Notes: generated by a model not told the origin, from the letters alone. 64,000 nt of DNA from CAVTSA01 sp963737225 (GCA_963737225.1 CAVTSA010000012.1:25067-89066); one strand, 5' to 3'; positions 24,853-34,048 are shown, counted from the stretch's first letter. Numbers and translations: made by a program.

Positions 24853-25667
24853 ACAACCTGCACCGTGAGCTGGCCCCCATGTCGGCCGCCGCCTGGGCGG
24901 ACCTGGAGGCCGAAGCGCGGCGGACGTTCGAGCGCCACGTGGCCGGCCGGCGGGTCGTCGACGTGCCCGAGCCGGGGGGCTTCGAGCTGGCGGCGGTGAA
25001 CACCGGACACCTGGACCGCGTCGACCCGCCGGCCGAAGGCGTCGTCTCCCATCTACGCCGCTCCCAGCCGGTCGTCGAGCTCCGGGCCCCGTTCAGCGTG
25101 GACAGGCAGCAGGTCGACGACGTGGCGCGCGGAGCCCGGGACGCAGACTGGCAGCCGGTCAAAGACGCGGCCCGGCGGATTGCGTTCGCGGAGGACCGGG
25201 CGGTGTTCGAAGGGTATCCGGCGGCTCACATCCAGGGCATTCGCGCAAGCTCGTCGAACCCGGCCATGGCGCTGCCCGCCCAGGTCCGCGAATACCCGAC
25301 GGCGATCAGCCGGGCCGTGTCCGCACTGCGCCTGGCAGGCGTGGCCGGACCGTACGCGCTGGCTCTGGGCGCGGACGCCTACACGCTGGTGAGTGAGACC
25401 ACCGAACACGGCTACCCGATCTACGAACACGTCGTCCGGGTGCTCGACGGCGAGATCGTCTGGGCACCCGCCATCGACGGAGCGTTCCTGCTCTCGACCC
25501 GCGGCGGCGACTTCGAGCTGAGCCTGGGCCAGGACCTGTCGATCGGGTACCTCGGTCACGACGAGACGAGCATCCGGCTGTACTTCCAGGAGACGCTCTC
25601 GTTCCTGGCGCTGACGAGCGAGGCCTCGGTCGCGTTCACGCCCGCGCGGGTGACGCCGCGGGGGTGA
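24849..25667 (+). CDS. Encapsulin shell protein (linocin/CFP29 family)
   Basis: 272 aa, start overlapping the DyP stop by four bases. It opens MNNLHRELAPMSAAAWADLEAEARRTF, the N-terminal helix that binds cargo. The HK97-like body shows ...HLRRSQPVVELRAPFSVDRQQVDDVARGARDADWQPVKDAARRIAFAEDRAVFEGY and the C-terminal domain TRGGDFELSLGQDLSIGYLGHD, both characteristic of family 1 encapsulins of 260-280 aa. It assembles a protein nanocompartment (usually T=1, 60 subunits) that houses the peroxidase upstream. Length and order are normal. Confidence 0.95.
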   Translation: MNNLHRELAPMSAAAWADLEAEARRTFERHVAGRRVVDVPEPGGFELAAVNTGHLDRVDPPAEGVVSHLRRSQPVVELRAPFSVDRQQVDDVARGARDADWQPVKDAARRIAFAEDRAVFEGYPAAHIQGIRASSSNPAMALPAQVREYPTAISRAVSALRLAGVAGPYALALGADAYTLVSETTEHGYPIYEHVVRVLDGEIVWAPAIDGAFLLSTRGGDFELSLGQDLSIGYLGHDETSIRLYFQETLSFLALTSEASVAFTPARVTPRG

Positions 25668-25739
25668 CCACCTCGCCGGGTAGGGGCGGACGGCCGCTCG
25701 ACCGCAAGCGGCCGCCCGCCATCACGTCTCGGGCCGACG

Positions 25740-26660
25740 CTAGGCCTCGACCGGAAGCTGGAAGTAGTGGCCCTGTTCCAGGTCCTCGAGCAGACCGGGG
25801 TTGACCGGCTTCCAGCCCAAGCGGGTCCGGGTCAACACGCTGGAGGTCGGGTTGTCCACCGGTACCGCCATGCTCAGGAACCCGAACTGCTCCTGCACCT
25901 GGGCGAGCGGGATGCTCACCGCAGGTACCTCGACCTGCCTGCCGATCGCCTCCGCGATGGTCCGGAACGGCACGCCCTCCTCGGCGGCCCCGTGCCAGCG
26001 CGACCCGGCCGGTGCCTTCTCCAGGGCCAGCCGGAAGAGGTTCGCAGCGTCCAGGGTGTTGACCGCCGGCCACCGGTTGGCGCCCTCTCCGACGTACGCC
26101 GAGAACCCTCTCGACCGCGCGATCTGGATCAAGGTCGGGATGAAGCCGTGGAGGTCGAGGTAGCTGTGCACGGTGGGTGCCAGCCGGACGACCGACGAGC
26201 GAACGCCGCGCTCCGCCAGGCCGATGGCAGTGATCTCCGACGCGTTCCGGGGCCCCTGCGACCTCGGATCGGCCGCGTCCTCCTCGGTCCCGGTCTGCCC
26301 GGCGGGAAGGCTGCCGGCGACGATGAGAGTGCCGGAGGTGACGACGAAGGGCTTGCCGGTCCCTTCCAACGCGGCTCCGATGGTCTCGATCGCGCGTTGG
26401 TTGGAGGCGATCGCATCCATCCAGTCCGAGGCCTGATGGTCGAACGCCAGGTGGACGGCACCGTCCGCCGCGCTCGCGGCCTGGCCCAGGATCTCGAGGT
26501 CCTCGACGGTCCCTCGCTGCACCTCGGCGCCGGCGGCGATCAGTTTGGCCGCCGATTCGTCGGAGCGGGCGAGGCCGACGACCTGGTGCCCGGCCCTCAG
26601 CAGCTCGGGGACGAGGGCGGATCCGATGTGTCCGGATGCTCCGGTCACGAAGACACGCAT
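25740..26660 (-). CDS. NAD(P)-dependent SDR (NmrA/epimerase-like)
   Basis: 306 aa, ATG 26660. MRVFVTGASGHIGSALVPELL gives the nucleotide motif, followed by VVGLARSDESAAKLIAAGAEVQRGTVEDLE (second strand ending as in NADP-type members). Then come a substrate half RLAPTVHSYLDLHGFIP and a C-terminal domain with ARSRGFSAYVGEGANRWPAVNTLDAANLFRLALE. The epimerase family is clear; the substrate is not. It diverges from the TetR gene, and the shared gap carries two TetR-like operators, so TetR control is probable. Confidence 0.85.
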   Translation of the reverse strand: MRVFVTGASGHIGSALVPELLRAGHQVVGLARSDESAAKLIAAGAEVQRGTVEDLEILGQAASAADGAVHLAFDHQASDWMDAIASNQRAIETIGAALEGTGKPFVVTSGTLIVAGSLPAGQTGTEEDAADPRSQGPRNASEITAIGLAERGVRSSVVRLAPTVHSYLDLHGFIPTLIQIARSRGFSAYVGEGANRWPAVNTLDAANLFRLALEKAPAGSRWHGAAEEGVPFRTIAEAIGRQVEVPAVSIPLAQVQEQFGFLSMAVPVDNPTSSVLTRTRLGWKPVNPGLLEDLEQGHYFQLPVEA

Positions 26661-26713
26661 GGCAAAAGTCTCCCGTTGACCGGCATCGCCGTCGATGGTT
26701 CCGGCGAGTGTTC

Positions 26714-26764
26714 GATGTCAGTCACTGACATCAGCATAACACCCTGATGTCAGTCACTGTCATC
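26714..26764. promoter_or_regulatory. Two palindromic operators for the divergent TetR gene
   Basis: Site 1 GATGTCAGTCACTGACATC (26714-26732) is a perfect dyad around a central C. Site 2 (26746-26764) is the same except for one base (ACTGTCAT). Centres are 32 bases apart, about three helix turns. Site 2 ends two bases before the TetR ATG. Confidence 0.75.
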
Positions 26765-26765
26765 T

Positions 26766-27371
26766 ATGATTCTCGGCATGCGTCGATGGGAGCCGAACGC
26801 GCGCGGGCGCCTCGAGCAGGCCGCGATGGAGCTCTACGAGGAGCGCGGCTTCGAGCAGACGACGGTGGCCGGGATCGCAGCCCGGGCCGGCCTTACCGAG
26901 CGAACCTTCTTCCGCCACTTCGCGGACAAGCGCGAGGTCCTGTTCTCGGGCGCGTCGGAGCTCCAGGAACTGATCGTGAACGCGGTCGCGGACGCGCCCA
27001 CCTCGACGGCGCCCCTGGACGCGGTCGGCGCCGCCCTCGAGGCGACCGGCCCTCTGTTCGAAGAGCGCCGCGAGTACGCCAAGGTGCGACAGGCCGTCAT
27101 CGACGGCAACCCTGAGCTGCAGGAGCGGGAGTTGCGGAAGATGGCGACGCTCGCGCGTGCGATCGGCAGCGCGCTCCGCGACCGCGGCGTGGCGGAGCCG
27201 GGCGCGAGCCTCACCGCCGAGGCCGGGATCGCCGTCTTCCGGGTCGCGTTCGAGCGCTGGGTCGCGGGCGCCGACGGCCGGACCCTGACAGAGATCATGC
27301 GCGACCTGCTGGCGGAGCTGGCCGTGCTCACCGAGGTCCGCCGGAGCCCGGCCGCGAGCGCTCAGCCCTGA
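26766..27371 (+). CDS. TetR-family transcriptional regulator
   Basis: 201 aa (ATG 26766; MRRWEPN at 26778 is an alternative start). The N-terminal HTH is LEQAAMELYEERGFEQTTVAGIAARAGLTERTFFRHFADKREVLF, residues 17-60, the standard TetR DNA-binding domain. The C-terminal helical ligand domain (PLDAVGAALEATGPLFEERREYAKVRQAV) resembles the TetR_C family. It likely represses itself and the divergent SDR through the two dyads upstream. The inducer is unknown. Confidence 0.92.
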   Translation: MILGMRRWEPNARGRLEQAAMELYEERGFEQTTVAGIAARAGLTERTFFRHFADKREVLFSGASELQELIVNAVADAPTSTAPLDAVGAALEATGPLFEERREYAKVRQAVIDGNPELQERELRKMATLARAIGSALRDRGVAEPGASLTAEAGIAVFRVAFERWVAGADGRTLTEIMRDLLAELAVLTEVRRSPAASAQP

Positions 27372-27405
27372 GGTAGGGAAGCCCGGGGGACGGCGGCGGC
27401 GGGCC

Positions 27406-27465
27406 CCGTTTCTGCACACCCCGCTGCTACTGCCGCCCGGGTAGGCCCGGGGTGTGCAGAAACGG
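27406..27465. terminator. 18-bp perfect inverted repeat between convergent genes
   Basis: Arms 27406-27423 (CCGTTTCTGCACACCCCG) and 27448-27465 are exact reverse complements with a 24-base loop. It lies between the stop of the TetR gene (27371) and that of the DUF2277 gene (27471), so it could serve both. It lacks a clear U-tract, so terminator function is inferred. Confidence 0.5.
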
Positions 27466-27470
27466 TGGGG

Positions 27471-27743
27471 TCAGGCGCTCTTCGCGGCCAGGCGGGCGAG
27501 AACCTCCGGCCGGCGGAGCGGGGGCAGCGTGGGCGGAGCCTGCCGGCGCGGCGGGAGGCCGCGGACCAGCTCCGCCGTCACCTCTGCCACCGCCAGGACC
27601 GCCCGCTCGAAGACCTCAGCGGTGGCCGGGGTGGGATGCGTGATCCCGCTCACCTTCCTCACGTACTGGCGGGCGGCGGCCTCCACCTCCTCCGGCGTGG
27701 CGGGCGGCTCCAGGCCGCGCAGCGTGGTGATGTTCCTGCACAT
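27471..27743 (-). CDS. DUF2277 family protein
   Basis: 90 aa, ATG 27743 behind GGGAGGATAGC. The start MCRNITTLRGLEPPATPEEVEAAARQYVRKVSGI is the DUF2277 signature (M-C-R-N-I with L-x-x-x-E-P-P-A-T). A helical stretch and a Pro-rich tail follow. Function unknown; small soluble protein common in high-GC bacteria. Same strand as the acetate kinase gene upstream (44-base gap). Confidence 0.88.
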   Translation of the reverse strand: MCRNITTLRGLEPPATPEEVEAAARQYVRKVSGITHPTPATAEVFERAVLAVAEVTAELVRGLPPRRQAPPTLPPLRRPEVLARLAAKSA

Positions 27744-27787
27744 ACCGCTATCCTCCCAAACCGGCGAACCAGATCGACCTGCCGTGC

Positions 27788-28891
27788 CTAATCCGCCAGG
27801 GTGGCGCGCACCTCGCGCGCGATCTCCAGGTCCTCCCGCGCGGCGACGACCAGCACCCGGACGCGGCTTCCGGAACCCGTCACCTCGAGGTCCGGCTTCG
27901 CCGAGCGGTTGGCGGCCTTGTCGATCGCCACGCCAAGGAACCCGAGGCCCTCGGCAGCCCCCTCGCGGACCTGCCACGAATGCTCCCCGACGCCGCCCGT
28001 GAACGTAAGGACGTCGATCCCGCCCATCGCCGCCGTCATCGCCGCGATCTCGCGGCGGAGCCGGTAGAGGAACACCTCGAGTGCGAGCTGCGCGTCCGCG
28101 TCACCGGCGCCGGCGTTGGACAGCACCGTGCGCATGTCGCCGGTCCCGGCCAGGCCGAGCAGGCCCGACTCGTGTTCCAGGCCGCGGTCCAGCTCGTCCA
28201 CCGTGATGCCCTGGCGCTCCAGCCACACCAGCAGGCCCGGGTCCACCGATCCCGACCGGGTGCCCATGACCAGTCCCTCGAGCGGAGTGAAGCCCATCGT
28301 GGTATCGACGGACGCTCCGTCGCGGATCGCGGCCAGCGACGCCCCGGAGCCCAGGTGACAGCTGACGATCCGACGTCCGGCAGGACCCGCCAGCTCGGCC
28401 GTGCGCCGCGCGATGTAGGCATGCGAGAGCCCATGGAACCCGTAGCGGCGGATGCCGAACCGCTCGCGCCAGGACCGCGGCAGGGCGTAGGTGGCAGCGA
28501 CGGCCGGCAGGGTCGAATGGAAGGCGGTGTCGAAGCAGGCGACGCCGGGCGTCCGGGGCCGCAGCGATCCCACCAGCCGGATCGAGCGGAGCGCCGCCGG
28601 TTCGTGCAGGGGGGCGAGCGCCGTCATCTCCTCCAGGGCAGCGAGCACCTGTGCGTCGATCGGGACCGGCCCGTGGAACCTGGGGCCGCCGTGCACGACC
28701 CGATAGCCGATCGCGTCCGCCGGCCCGAGACCGTCCAGGATCCCGCGCACCTGGTCCTGGTCGAACTCCCCGGCCGAGGCCGTGAGCTCCGCCGAGGAGA
28801 GTGGCTCGGTGGCCTCCCCGAGCAGATCGAGCTTGACCGTGGCCGAACCCGGATTGACGACCAGGATCCGCGACGTGTCAGCGAGGGGCAC
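27788..28891 (-). CDS. ackA: Acetate kinase
   Basis: 367 aa from GTG 28891. ASKHA-fold motifs: ILVVNPGSATVKLDLL (phosphate 1; the usual NxGSSSxK varies as NPGSATVK), YRVVHGGPRFHGP, ACFDTAFHSTLP, RYGFHGLSHAY, HLGSGASLAAI and TFTGGVGEHSWQVREG. It converts acetyl-phosphate plus ADP to acetate plus ATP. It is a little shorter than the 390-400 aa of standard AckA. It is placed near phosphoketolase, which makes acetyl-phosphate, giving a short ATP-yielding route. Divergent from the PAS kinase gene by 84 bases. Confidence 0.92.
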   Translation of the reverse strand: MPLADTSRILVVNPGSATVKLDLLGEATEPLSSAELTASAGEFDQDQVRGILDGLGPADAIGYRVVHGGPRFHGPVPIDAQVLAALEEMTALAPLHEPAALRSIRLVGSLRPRTPGVACFDTAFHSTLPAVAATYALPRSWRERFGIRRYGFHGLSHAYIARRTAELAGPAGRRIVSCHLGSGASLAAIRDGASVDTTMGFTPLEGLVMGTRSGSVDPGLLVWLERQGITVDELDRGLEHESGLLGLAGTGDMRTVLSNAGAGDADAQLALEVFLYRLRREIAAMTAAMGGIDVLTFTGGVGEHSWQVREGAAEGLGFLGVAIDKAANRSAKPDLEVTGSGSRVRVLVVAAREDLEIAREVRATLAD

Positions 28892-28975
28892 CGGCGGCGC
28901 CCCGGCAAAGCCGGCGGTCTTCGCGCGGGCGGCCCGGTCCGCGACGTCGCATCGCCTTCAGTGTGACATCCGGCG

Positions 28976-30901
28976 ATGCCCCGGGCGGAGCGGTCGAGCC
29001 GACCCCTGGTGCCGGAGTTGGAGCGAAGCGTCAACCACAATGGTCGCGTGGCCGAGGCGCTCCCGACCGCCTACCAGACCGTCCTCGCCGGGCTGCCGGA
29101 CAGCATCCTGGTGGTCGACCGAGAAGGACGTATCGCGTACGTCAACGGTCCCGCCGAGGAGCTCACCGGACGCCCCCAGGCCGACCTGCTGGGGAAGACG
29201 ATCGAGGACCTGCTCCCGGGTGACCGGCGGGGCACCCACCGGCGCACGCGCCTGGCCTACCAACGCCACCCCACCGTCCGCAAGATGGGCCGGGACCTTG
29301 ACATCAGCCTCATTCGTGCGGGCGGGGAGCCACTCGACGTCGACGTCGCGTTGAGCCCGGTCACCATCAACGGCCAGCCCATGGTGGTGGCGGCGATCCG
29401 CGACATCTCGGACCGCCGGGAGATCGAGCGCGAGCTGCGCGAGAGCCGGGAGACGGTCGAGCGGCTCATCGAAAGCGTCCACGAGTACGCGATCCTGATG
29501 CTCGATCCGGACGGCCGCATCGCCAGCTGGAATCCCGGCGCCCAGCACCTGGAGGGATACACCGCCGACGAGATCCTGGGCCGCCGCATCTCGGTCTTCT
29601 ACACGCCCGCCGACGTCGCGGCGGGCGTTCCGGAGCGAAACCTCGAGCAGGCGCTGCAGAGGGGCCGGCTCGACATCGAGGGCTGGCGGGTGCGCAAGGA
29701 CGGCACGCGGTACTGGGCCAGCACGGTGATCGCGCCGGTCTTCGACGCGACCGGCAAGCTCCGGGGGTTCTCGAAGATCACGCGCGACATGTCGGACCAG
29801 CGCCGCACCCGGATGCGCATCGAGGCCGGGCTCGCGCTCAGCGAGGCGACGCTGCGGGACCGCCCCGCCCGAACGCTGCTGCTGCTGCTGGCCCGGGGGG
29901 CGCGGTCGCTCACCGACGCCGCGACCGCCATCGTCGCCACCCCCGCGCCCGCGGAGGGGGAGCTGCAGGTGGCCATCGCCCTCGGCCCGGAGGCGGCGCG
30001 GCTCCGTGGCGGCCGGGTGCCGCTGGCGGCGGCCGCCCGCGACCTGGCCGGGCCGCTGGCCATCGAGGTCACCGAAGAGAACTGGCGTCGCTTCCTTCCG
30101 GTCCGGCCGGACGTACTGCCTCAGCAGGGGATCGTGGTCCCCGTCGTCACCCCGCAAGAGCTGCCCGCGGTGGTCACCCTCCTCGGGGGATCACGACGGG
30201 GGGCGTACGAGGAGGCGGATCTGCAGGCTTTGGGGCTGCTGGTCAGCCAGGCGGCGATCGCGCTGGAATACGGTCACGGTCGCGTCGCCATGCGTCAGAT
30301 CGCGCTGGTCGAAGATCGGGAGAGGATCGCCCGCGAGCTGCACGACGGCGTCATCCAGGCCATCTTCGGGGTGGGGCTGAACCTGCAGGCGGCCGCCGCC
30401 ATCACCTCCGACGAAATCACCGCGAAGCGGCTCGACGACGCTGTCGGGCGGCTCGACGACGTGGTGCGCGACCTGCGCAACTACGTCTTCGGACTGCGCC
30501 CGGGGATGCTGGCCGACCTCCAGCTGGACCGGGCGATCCGGCGGCTGGTAGCCGACCTGGAGGCCGCCAGCGGGATCACGTTCACGCTCGACGTGGACCC
30601 GGCGGCAGCCGCCCTGCTGGCCGGGCGCGGACCCGAGGTGTTGGCGGTGGTGAACGAGCTGCTCTCCAACCTGCGCCGCCACTCTGACGCCACGCACGCC
30701 GCCCTCACGCTGGCCGAGCTGGGGAACAGGATCCGGCTCGAGCTGCGGGACGACGGCCGGGGGTTCCGGGTGGAAGGGCCCGCCACCGGAGGCCAGGGGC
30801 TGCGCAACATGCGCGAGCGCGTGACGCGGATGGGAGGCCGGCTCGAGATCGAGAGCGCTCCCGGCCAGGGCACGACCGTGCGCATCGTCGTCCCGCACTG
30901 A
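28976..30901 (+). CDS. PAS-PAS-GAF sensor histidine kinase (NarL/DevS class)
   Basis: 641 aa, cytoplasmic. Two PAS domains (about 25-130 with GLPDSILVVDREGRIAYVNGPAEELTG; about 150-265 with EYAILMLDPDGRIASWNPGAQHLEGY) are followed by a GAF-like region (280-430). A HisKA_3 dimerisation helix has the phospho-acceptor His456 in ERIARELHDGVIQ, and the HATPase domain shows NELLSNLRRHS and DDGRGF. The PAS domains may hold haem, FAD or small ligands; no diagnostic residues are certain. The likely partner is the LuxR-type regulator at 34.0 kb, whose output helix resembles DevR/DosR. Confidence 0.9.
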   Translation: MPRAERSSRPLVPELERSVNHNGRVAEALPTAYQTVLAGLPDSILVVDREGRIAYVNGPAEELTGRPQADLLGKTIEDLLPGDRRGTHRRTRLAYQRHPTVRKMGRDLDISLIRAGGEPLDVDVALSPVTINGQPMVVAAIRDISDRREIERELRESRETVERLIESVHEYAILMLDPDGRIASWNPGAQHLEGYTADEILGRRISVFYTPADVAAGVPERNLEQALQRGRLDIEGWRVRKDGTRYWASTVIAPVFDATGKLRGFSKITRDMSDQRRTRMRIEAGLALSEATLRDRPARTLLLLLARGARSLTDAATAIVATPAPAEGELQVAIALGPEAARLRGGRVPLAAAARDLAGPLAIEVTEENWRRFLPVRPDVLPQQGIVVPVVTPQELPAVVTLLGGSRRGAYEEADLQALGLLVSQAAIALEYGHGRVAMRQIALVEDRERIARELHDGVIQAIFGVGLNLQAAAAITSDEITAKRLDDAVGRLDDVVRDLRNYVFGLRPGMLADLQLDRAIRRLVADLEAASGITFTLDVDPAAAALLAGRGPEVLAVVNELLSNLRRHSDATHAALTLAELGNRIRLELRDDGRGFRVEGPATGGQGLRNMRERVTRMGGRLEIESAPGQGTTVRIVVPH

Positions 30902-30946
30902 ACCCGGTCGCGCCGGCCCTCCCGTTTCGCACCGAGGGCGGTCAAA

Positions 30947-30994
30947 TCCCGCGCGATGACCCCCGTTCCGTGCCAAACGGGGACTCTCGCGGGA
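30947..30994 (+). terminator. Imperfect hairpin after the histidine kinase
   Basis: TCCCGCG (30947-30953) pairs with CGCGGGA (30988-30994), and an inner CCCCGTT pairs with AACGGGG, giving a long interrupted stem. It begins 46 bases after the kinase stop, followed by GGACGAAAAAG. Candidate terminator. Confidence 0.4.
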
Positions 30995-31160
30995 GGACGA
31001 AAAAGGGACGGACTGCGGGCGGTGTGAGGGGGTGGGGGGTTGGCGTCGCGGCGTGTTCGGGGACCCGCCGACGGAACCTCGGCGGAGCCCGCTGGGTGAC
31101 CCGCGAAAAGGGGGCCATCCGGCCTTTCCTTTCGGTGTCCGATCGTGACAGAGTGGCGCT

Positions 31161-33587
31161 ATGAGCACGACCTCCCAGACCGCGCCGTCGGGCGGAGCGT
31201 CGCCCGAGCAGGCCCGGCAGCCACTGGATGCTGAGGAGCTCCGGCTCCTCGACGCGTACTGGCGGGCGGGCAACTACCTGTCTGTGGGGCAGATCTACCT
31301 GCTGGACAATCCACTTCTGCGCCGGCCGCTGCGCTTCGAGGATGTCAAGCCGCGGCTGCTCGGCCACTGGGGGACGACCCCCGGGCTCAACCTCGTCTAC
31401 ACCCACCTGAACCGGCTGATCAAGCGCGACGACCTGAACGTGATCTACGTCATGGGTCCCGGGCACGGCGGCCCCGGCGTGGTGGCGAACGCCTACCTGG
31501 AAGGCACGTACAGCGAGGTCTATCCCGACATCTCCGAGGACGAGGCCGGGATCGGCCGGCTGTTCCGTCAGTTCTCCTTCCCGGGCGGGATCCCCAGCCA
31601 CGTGGCGCCCGAGACGCCGGGCTCGATCCACGAAGGAGGCGAACTCGGGTACGCGCTGCTCCATGCCTACGGGGCGGCGTTCGACAACCCGGACCTGATC
31701 GTGGCCTGCGTGGTCGGCGACGGTGAGGCCGAGACCGGCCCCCTGGCCACCAGCTGGCACTCGAACAAGTTCATCAACCCCAAGAGGGACGGCGCCGTCC
31801 TCCCGATCCTTCATTTGAACGGCTACAAGATCGCCAACCCGACCATCCTCGGCCGCCTCCCCGACGCGGAGCTGAAGAGCCTCCTCGAGGGCTACGGCCA
31901 CGAGGTGCACCTGGTCGAAGGCAGCGACCCGGCCCAGGTCCACCAGGACTTCGCCGCCGCGCTCGAGGAGTGCCTCGGCGAGATCAAGGGGATCCAGGCG
32001 CGCGCCCGCCAGGGCGGCGGTGAGGAAGGCGCGAGGCCTCACTTCCCGATGATCGTGCTCCGCACCCCCAAGGGCTGGACCGGGCCCAAGGTGGTGGACG
32101 GGAAGCAGGTGGAAGGGACCTTCCGCGCCCACCAGGTTCCGATGGCGGACATGGCGAGCGCCGAGCACCTGAAGCTGCTGGACGACTGGATGCGCAGCTA
32201 CCACCCGGAGGAGCTCTTCGACGAGCGCGGCAGGCTGCGGCACGAGCTTCGCGCGCTGGCTCCCGCCGGCCAGCGGCGGATGGGTGCCAACCCGCACGCC
32301 AACGGCGGCCTCCTCCTGCAGCCGCTGCGGCTTCCTGACTTCCGCGACTACGGCGTGCCGGTCGAGCACCCGGGGACGGGCGAGACAGAGGCGATGCGCG
32401 TCATGGGAGCCTTCCTCCGCGACGTGGTGGAGGGCAACCCGACCAATTTTCGGATCACGGGCCCCGACGAGACCCTCTCCAACCGGCTGAGCCACGTGTT
32501 CGAGGCGACGAACCGAGCCTGGGAGCTGCCCATCCTGCCGACGGACGACTACCTCGATCCTGACGGACGGGTGATGGAGGTGCTCAGCGAGCACCTCTGC
32601 GAGGGCTGGCTCGAGGGGTACCTGCTGACCGGCCGCCACGGGCTTTTCAACTGCTACGAAGCATTCATCCACATCATCGACTCGATGTTCAACCAGCACG
32701 CCAAGTGGCTCAAGACGACGCGTCGTCTTCCCTGGCGGCGGCCCATCGCGTCGCTGAACATCGTGCTCAGCTCGCACGTCTGGCGGCAGGACCACAACGG
32801 GTTCTCGCACCAGGACCCCGGCTTCATCGATCACGTCGTGAACAAGAAGGCGGAGATCATCCGTGTTTATCTGCCGCCTGACACCAACACGCTGCTCTCG
32901 GTCGCCGATCACTGCCTGCGCAGCCGGGACTACGTCAACGTGGTGGTGGCCGGCAAGCAGCCCGCGCTCAACTACCTCTCGATGCCGGACGCGGTCCTGC
33001 ACTGCACACGCGGGGCGGGTATCTGGGAGTGGGCGAGCACCGGGGAGGGCGATCCTGACGTCGTGCTGGGCTGCGCCGGCGATATCCCGACGCTGGAGGC
33101 GCTGGCCGCCGCCGACATCCTGCGCCGTGCGCTGCCAGACCTCAAGGTGCGCTTCGTGAACGTGGTCGACCTCATGCGGCTGGAGCCGGACACCGAGCAC
33201 CCGCATGGCATGTCCGATCGCGAATACGACGCCTTGTTCCCGCCCGAACGGCCCTGCATCTTCGCCTACCACGGATACCCGTGGCTGATCCACCGCCTGA
33301 CCTACCGGCGGCACAACCACCACCGGTTGCACGTCCGGGGCTACAAGGAGGAGGGCACGACCACCACGCCCTTCGACATGGTGATGCTGAACGACCTCGA
33401 CCGCTTCCACCTGGTGATGGACGTGATCGATCGGGTACCGGGCCTTTCCAACCGCTGCGGCAACCTCCGCCAGGAGATGTGGGACGAGCGGCTGCGCCAT
33501 CGGCAGTACACACGGGACCACGGGGACGACGCGCCGGACATCAAGAGCTGGGCGTGGCCGGTGAGCCCGGCCGAAGCTGCGCAGTGA
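31161..33587 (+). CDS. xfp: Xylulose-5-phosphate/fructose-6-phosphate phosphoketolase
   Basis: 808 aa, the normal length. ThDP enzyme: YWRAGNYLSVGQIYLLDNPLL at the start, GHWGTTPGLNLVYTHLNRLI, MGPGHGGPGVVANAYLEGTYSE, and CVVGDGEAETGPLATSWHSNKFINP (thiamine-binding G-D-G motif). Later come HVWRQDHNGFSHQDPGFIDHVVNKKAEIIRVYLPPD and GKQPALNYL. It splits a ketose phosphate with phosphate into acetyl-phosphate plus glyceraldehyde or erythrose phosphate. Nearby acetate kinase can recover ATP. The gap upstream (30902-31160) has no CDS. The CBS gene starts in its stop codon. Confidence 0.96.
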   Translation: MSTTSQTAPSGGASPEQARQPLDAEELRLLDAYWRAGNYLSVGQIYLLDNPLLRRPLRFEDVKPRLLGHWGTTPGLNLVYTHLNRLIKRDDLNVIYVMGPGHGGPGVVANAYLEGTYSEVYPDISEDEAGIGRLFRQFSFPGGIPSHVAPETPGSIHEGGELGYALLHAYGAAFDNPDLIVACVVGDGEAETGPLATSWHSNKFINPKRDGAVLPILHLNGYKIANPTILGRLPDAELKSLLEGYGHEVHLVEGSDPAQVHQDFAAALEECLGEIKGIQARARQGGGEEGARPHFPMIVLRTPKGWTGPKVVDGKQVEGTFRAHQVPMADMASAEHLKLLDDWMRSYHPEELFDERGRLRHELRALAPAGQRRMGANPHANGGLLLQPLRLPDFRDYGVPVEHPGTGETEAMRVMGAFLRDVVEGNPTNFRITGPDETLSNRLSHVFEATNRAWELPILPTDDYLDPDGRVMEVLSEHLCEGWLEGYLLTGRHGLFNCYEAFIHIIDSMFNQHAKWLKTTRRLPWRRPIASLNIVLSSHVWRQDHNGFSHQDPGFIDHVVNKKAEIIRVYLPPDTNTLLSVADHCLRSRDYVNVVVAGKQPALNYLSMPDAVLHCTRGAGIWEWASTGEGDPDVVLGCAGDIPTLEALAAADILRRALPDLKVRFVNVVDLMRLEPDTEHPHGMSDREYDALFPPERPCIFAYHGYPWLIHRLTYRRHNHHRLHVRGYKEEGTTTTPFDMVMLNDLDRFHLVMDVIDRVPGLSNRCGNLRQEMWDERLRHRQYTRDHGDDAPDIKSWAWPVSPAEAAQ

Positions 33588-34048
33588 TGGAACCCCTGGT
33601 CTCCTCGGTGATGCACCGCAACGTGGCGGCCGTGGGTCCTCGGACCAGCTTCCAGGAGATCGCGCGGACGCTGGTCCACCGGCGGATCAGCGCGGTGCCG
33701 GTGGTGGACGCCGAGCGGCACGTGCTCGGTGTCGTCTCGGCCGACGACCTGCTCACCACTCGAGCCCGTCCGTTCCGCTACTCCCAGCGTGCCAGCCGCG
33801 TAGCGCCGGGACGGGCCGCCGGGCTGACCGCGGCGGAGCTGATGTCGTCGCCCGCGCTGGCCGTCCACCCCGAGACCACGATCGCGAAAGCCGCCGATTT
33901 GATGCAGGCGCGGCGCGTCAAACGGCTGCCCGTGGTCGACGAGGAACGCCGGCTGCTGGGGATCGTGGCGCGATCGGACCTGCTCGAGGTCTTCGTGGGC
34001 GGGATGCCCGGCCCCGGGGCGCAGCCAGGGCATGGGGCAGATGGCTGA
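33587..34048 (+). CDS. CBS-pair protein
   Basis: 153 aa from ATG 33587, overlapping the phosphoketolase stop (TGATG). Two CBS motifs: VMHRNVAAVGPRTSFQEIARTLVHRRISAVPVVDAERHVLG and LMSSPALAVHPETTIAKAADLMQARRVKRLPVVDEERRLLG. No BON or other domain follows. It probably senses AMP/ATP or another adenosyl ligand. The coupling to xfp and to the downstream response regulator (overlap of 17 bases) places it in the same transcript, which suggests a role in energy-state signalling. Confidence 0.88.
   Translation: MEPLVSSVMHRNVAAVGPRTSFQEIARTLVHRRISAVPVVDAERHVLGVVSADDLLTTRARPFRYSQRASRVAPGRAAGLTAAELMSSPALAVHPETTIAKAADLMQARRVKRLPVVDEERRLLGIVARSDLLEVFVGGMPGPGAQPGHGADG

Noticed and set aside
30942..33521. 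859-codon minus-strand open frame opposite xfp
   Set aside because: It lies exactly antisense to the fully conserved phosphoketolase and has the Val/Arg/His-rich composition of a GC-rich shadow.
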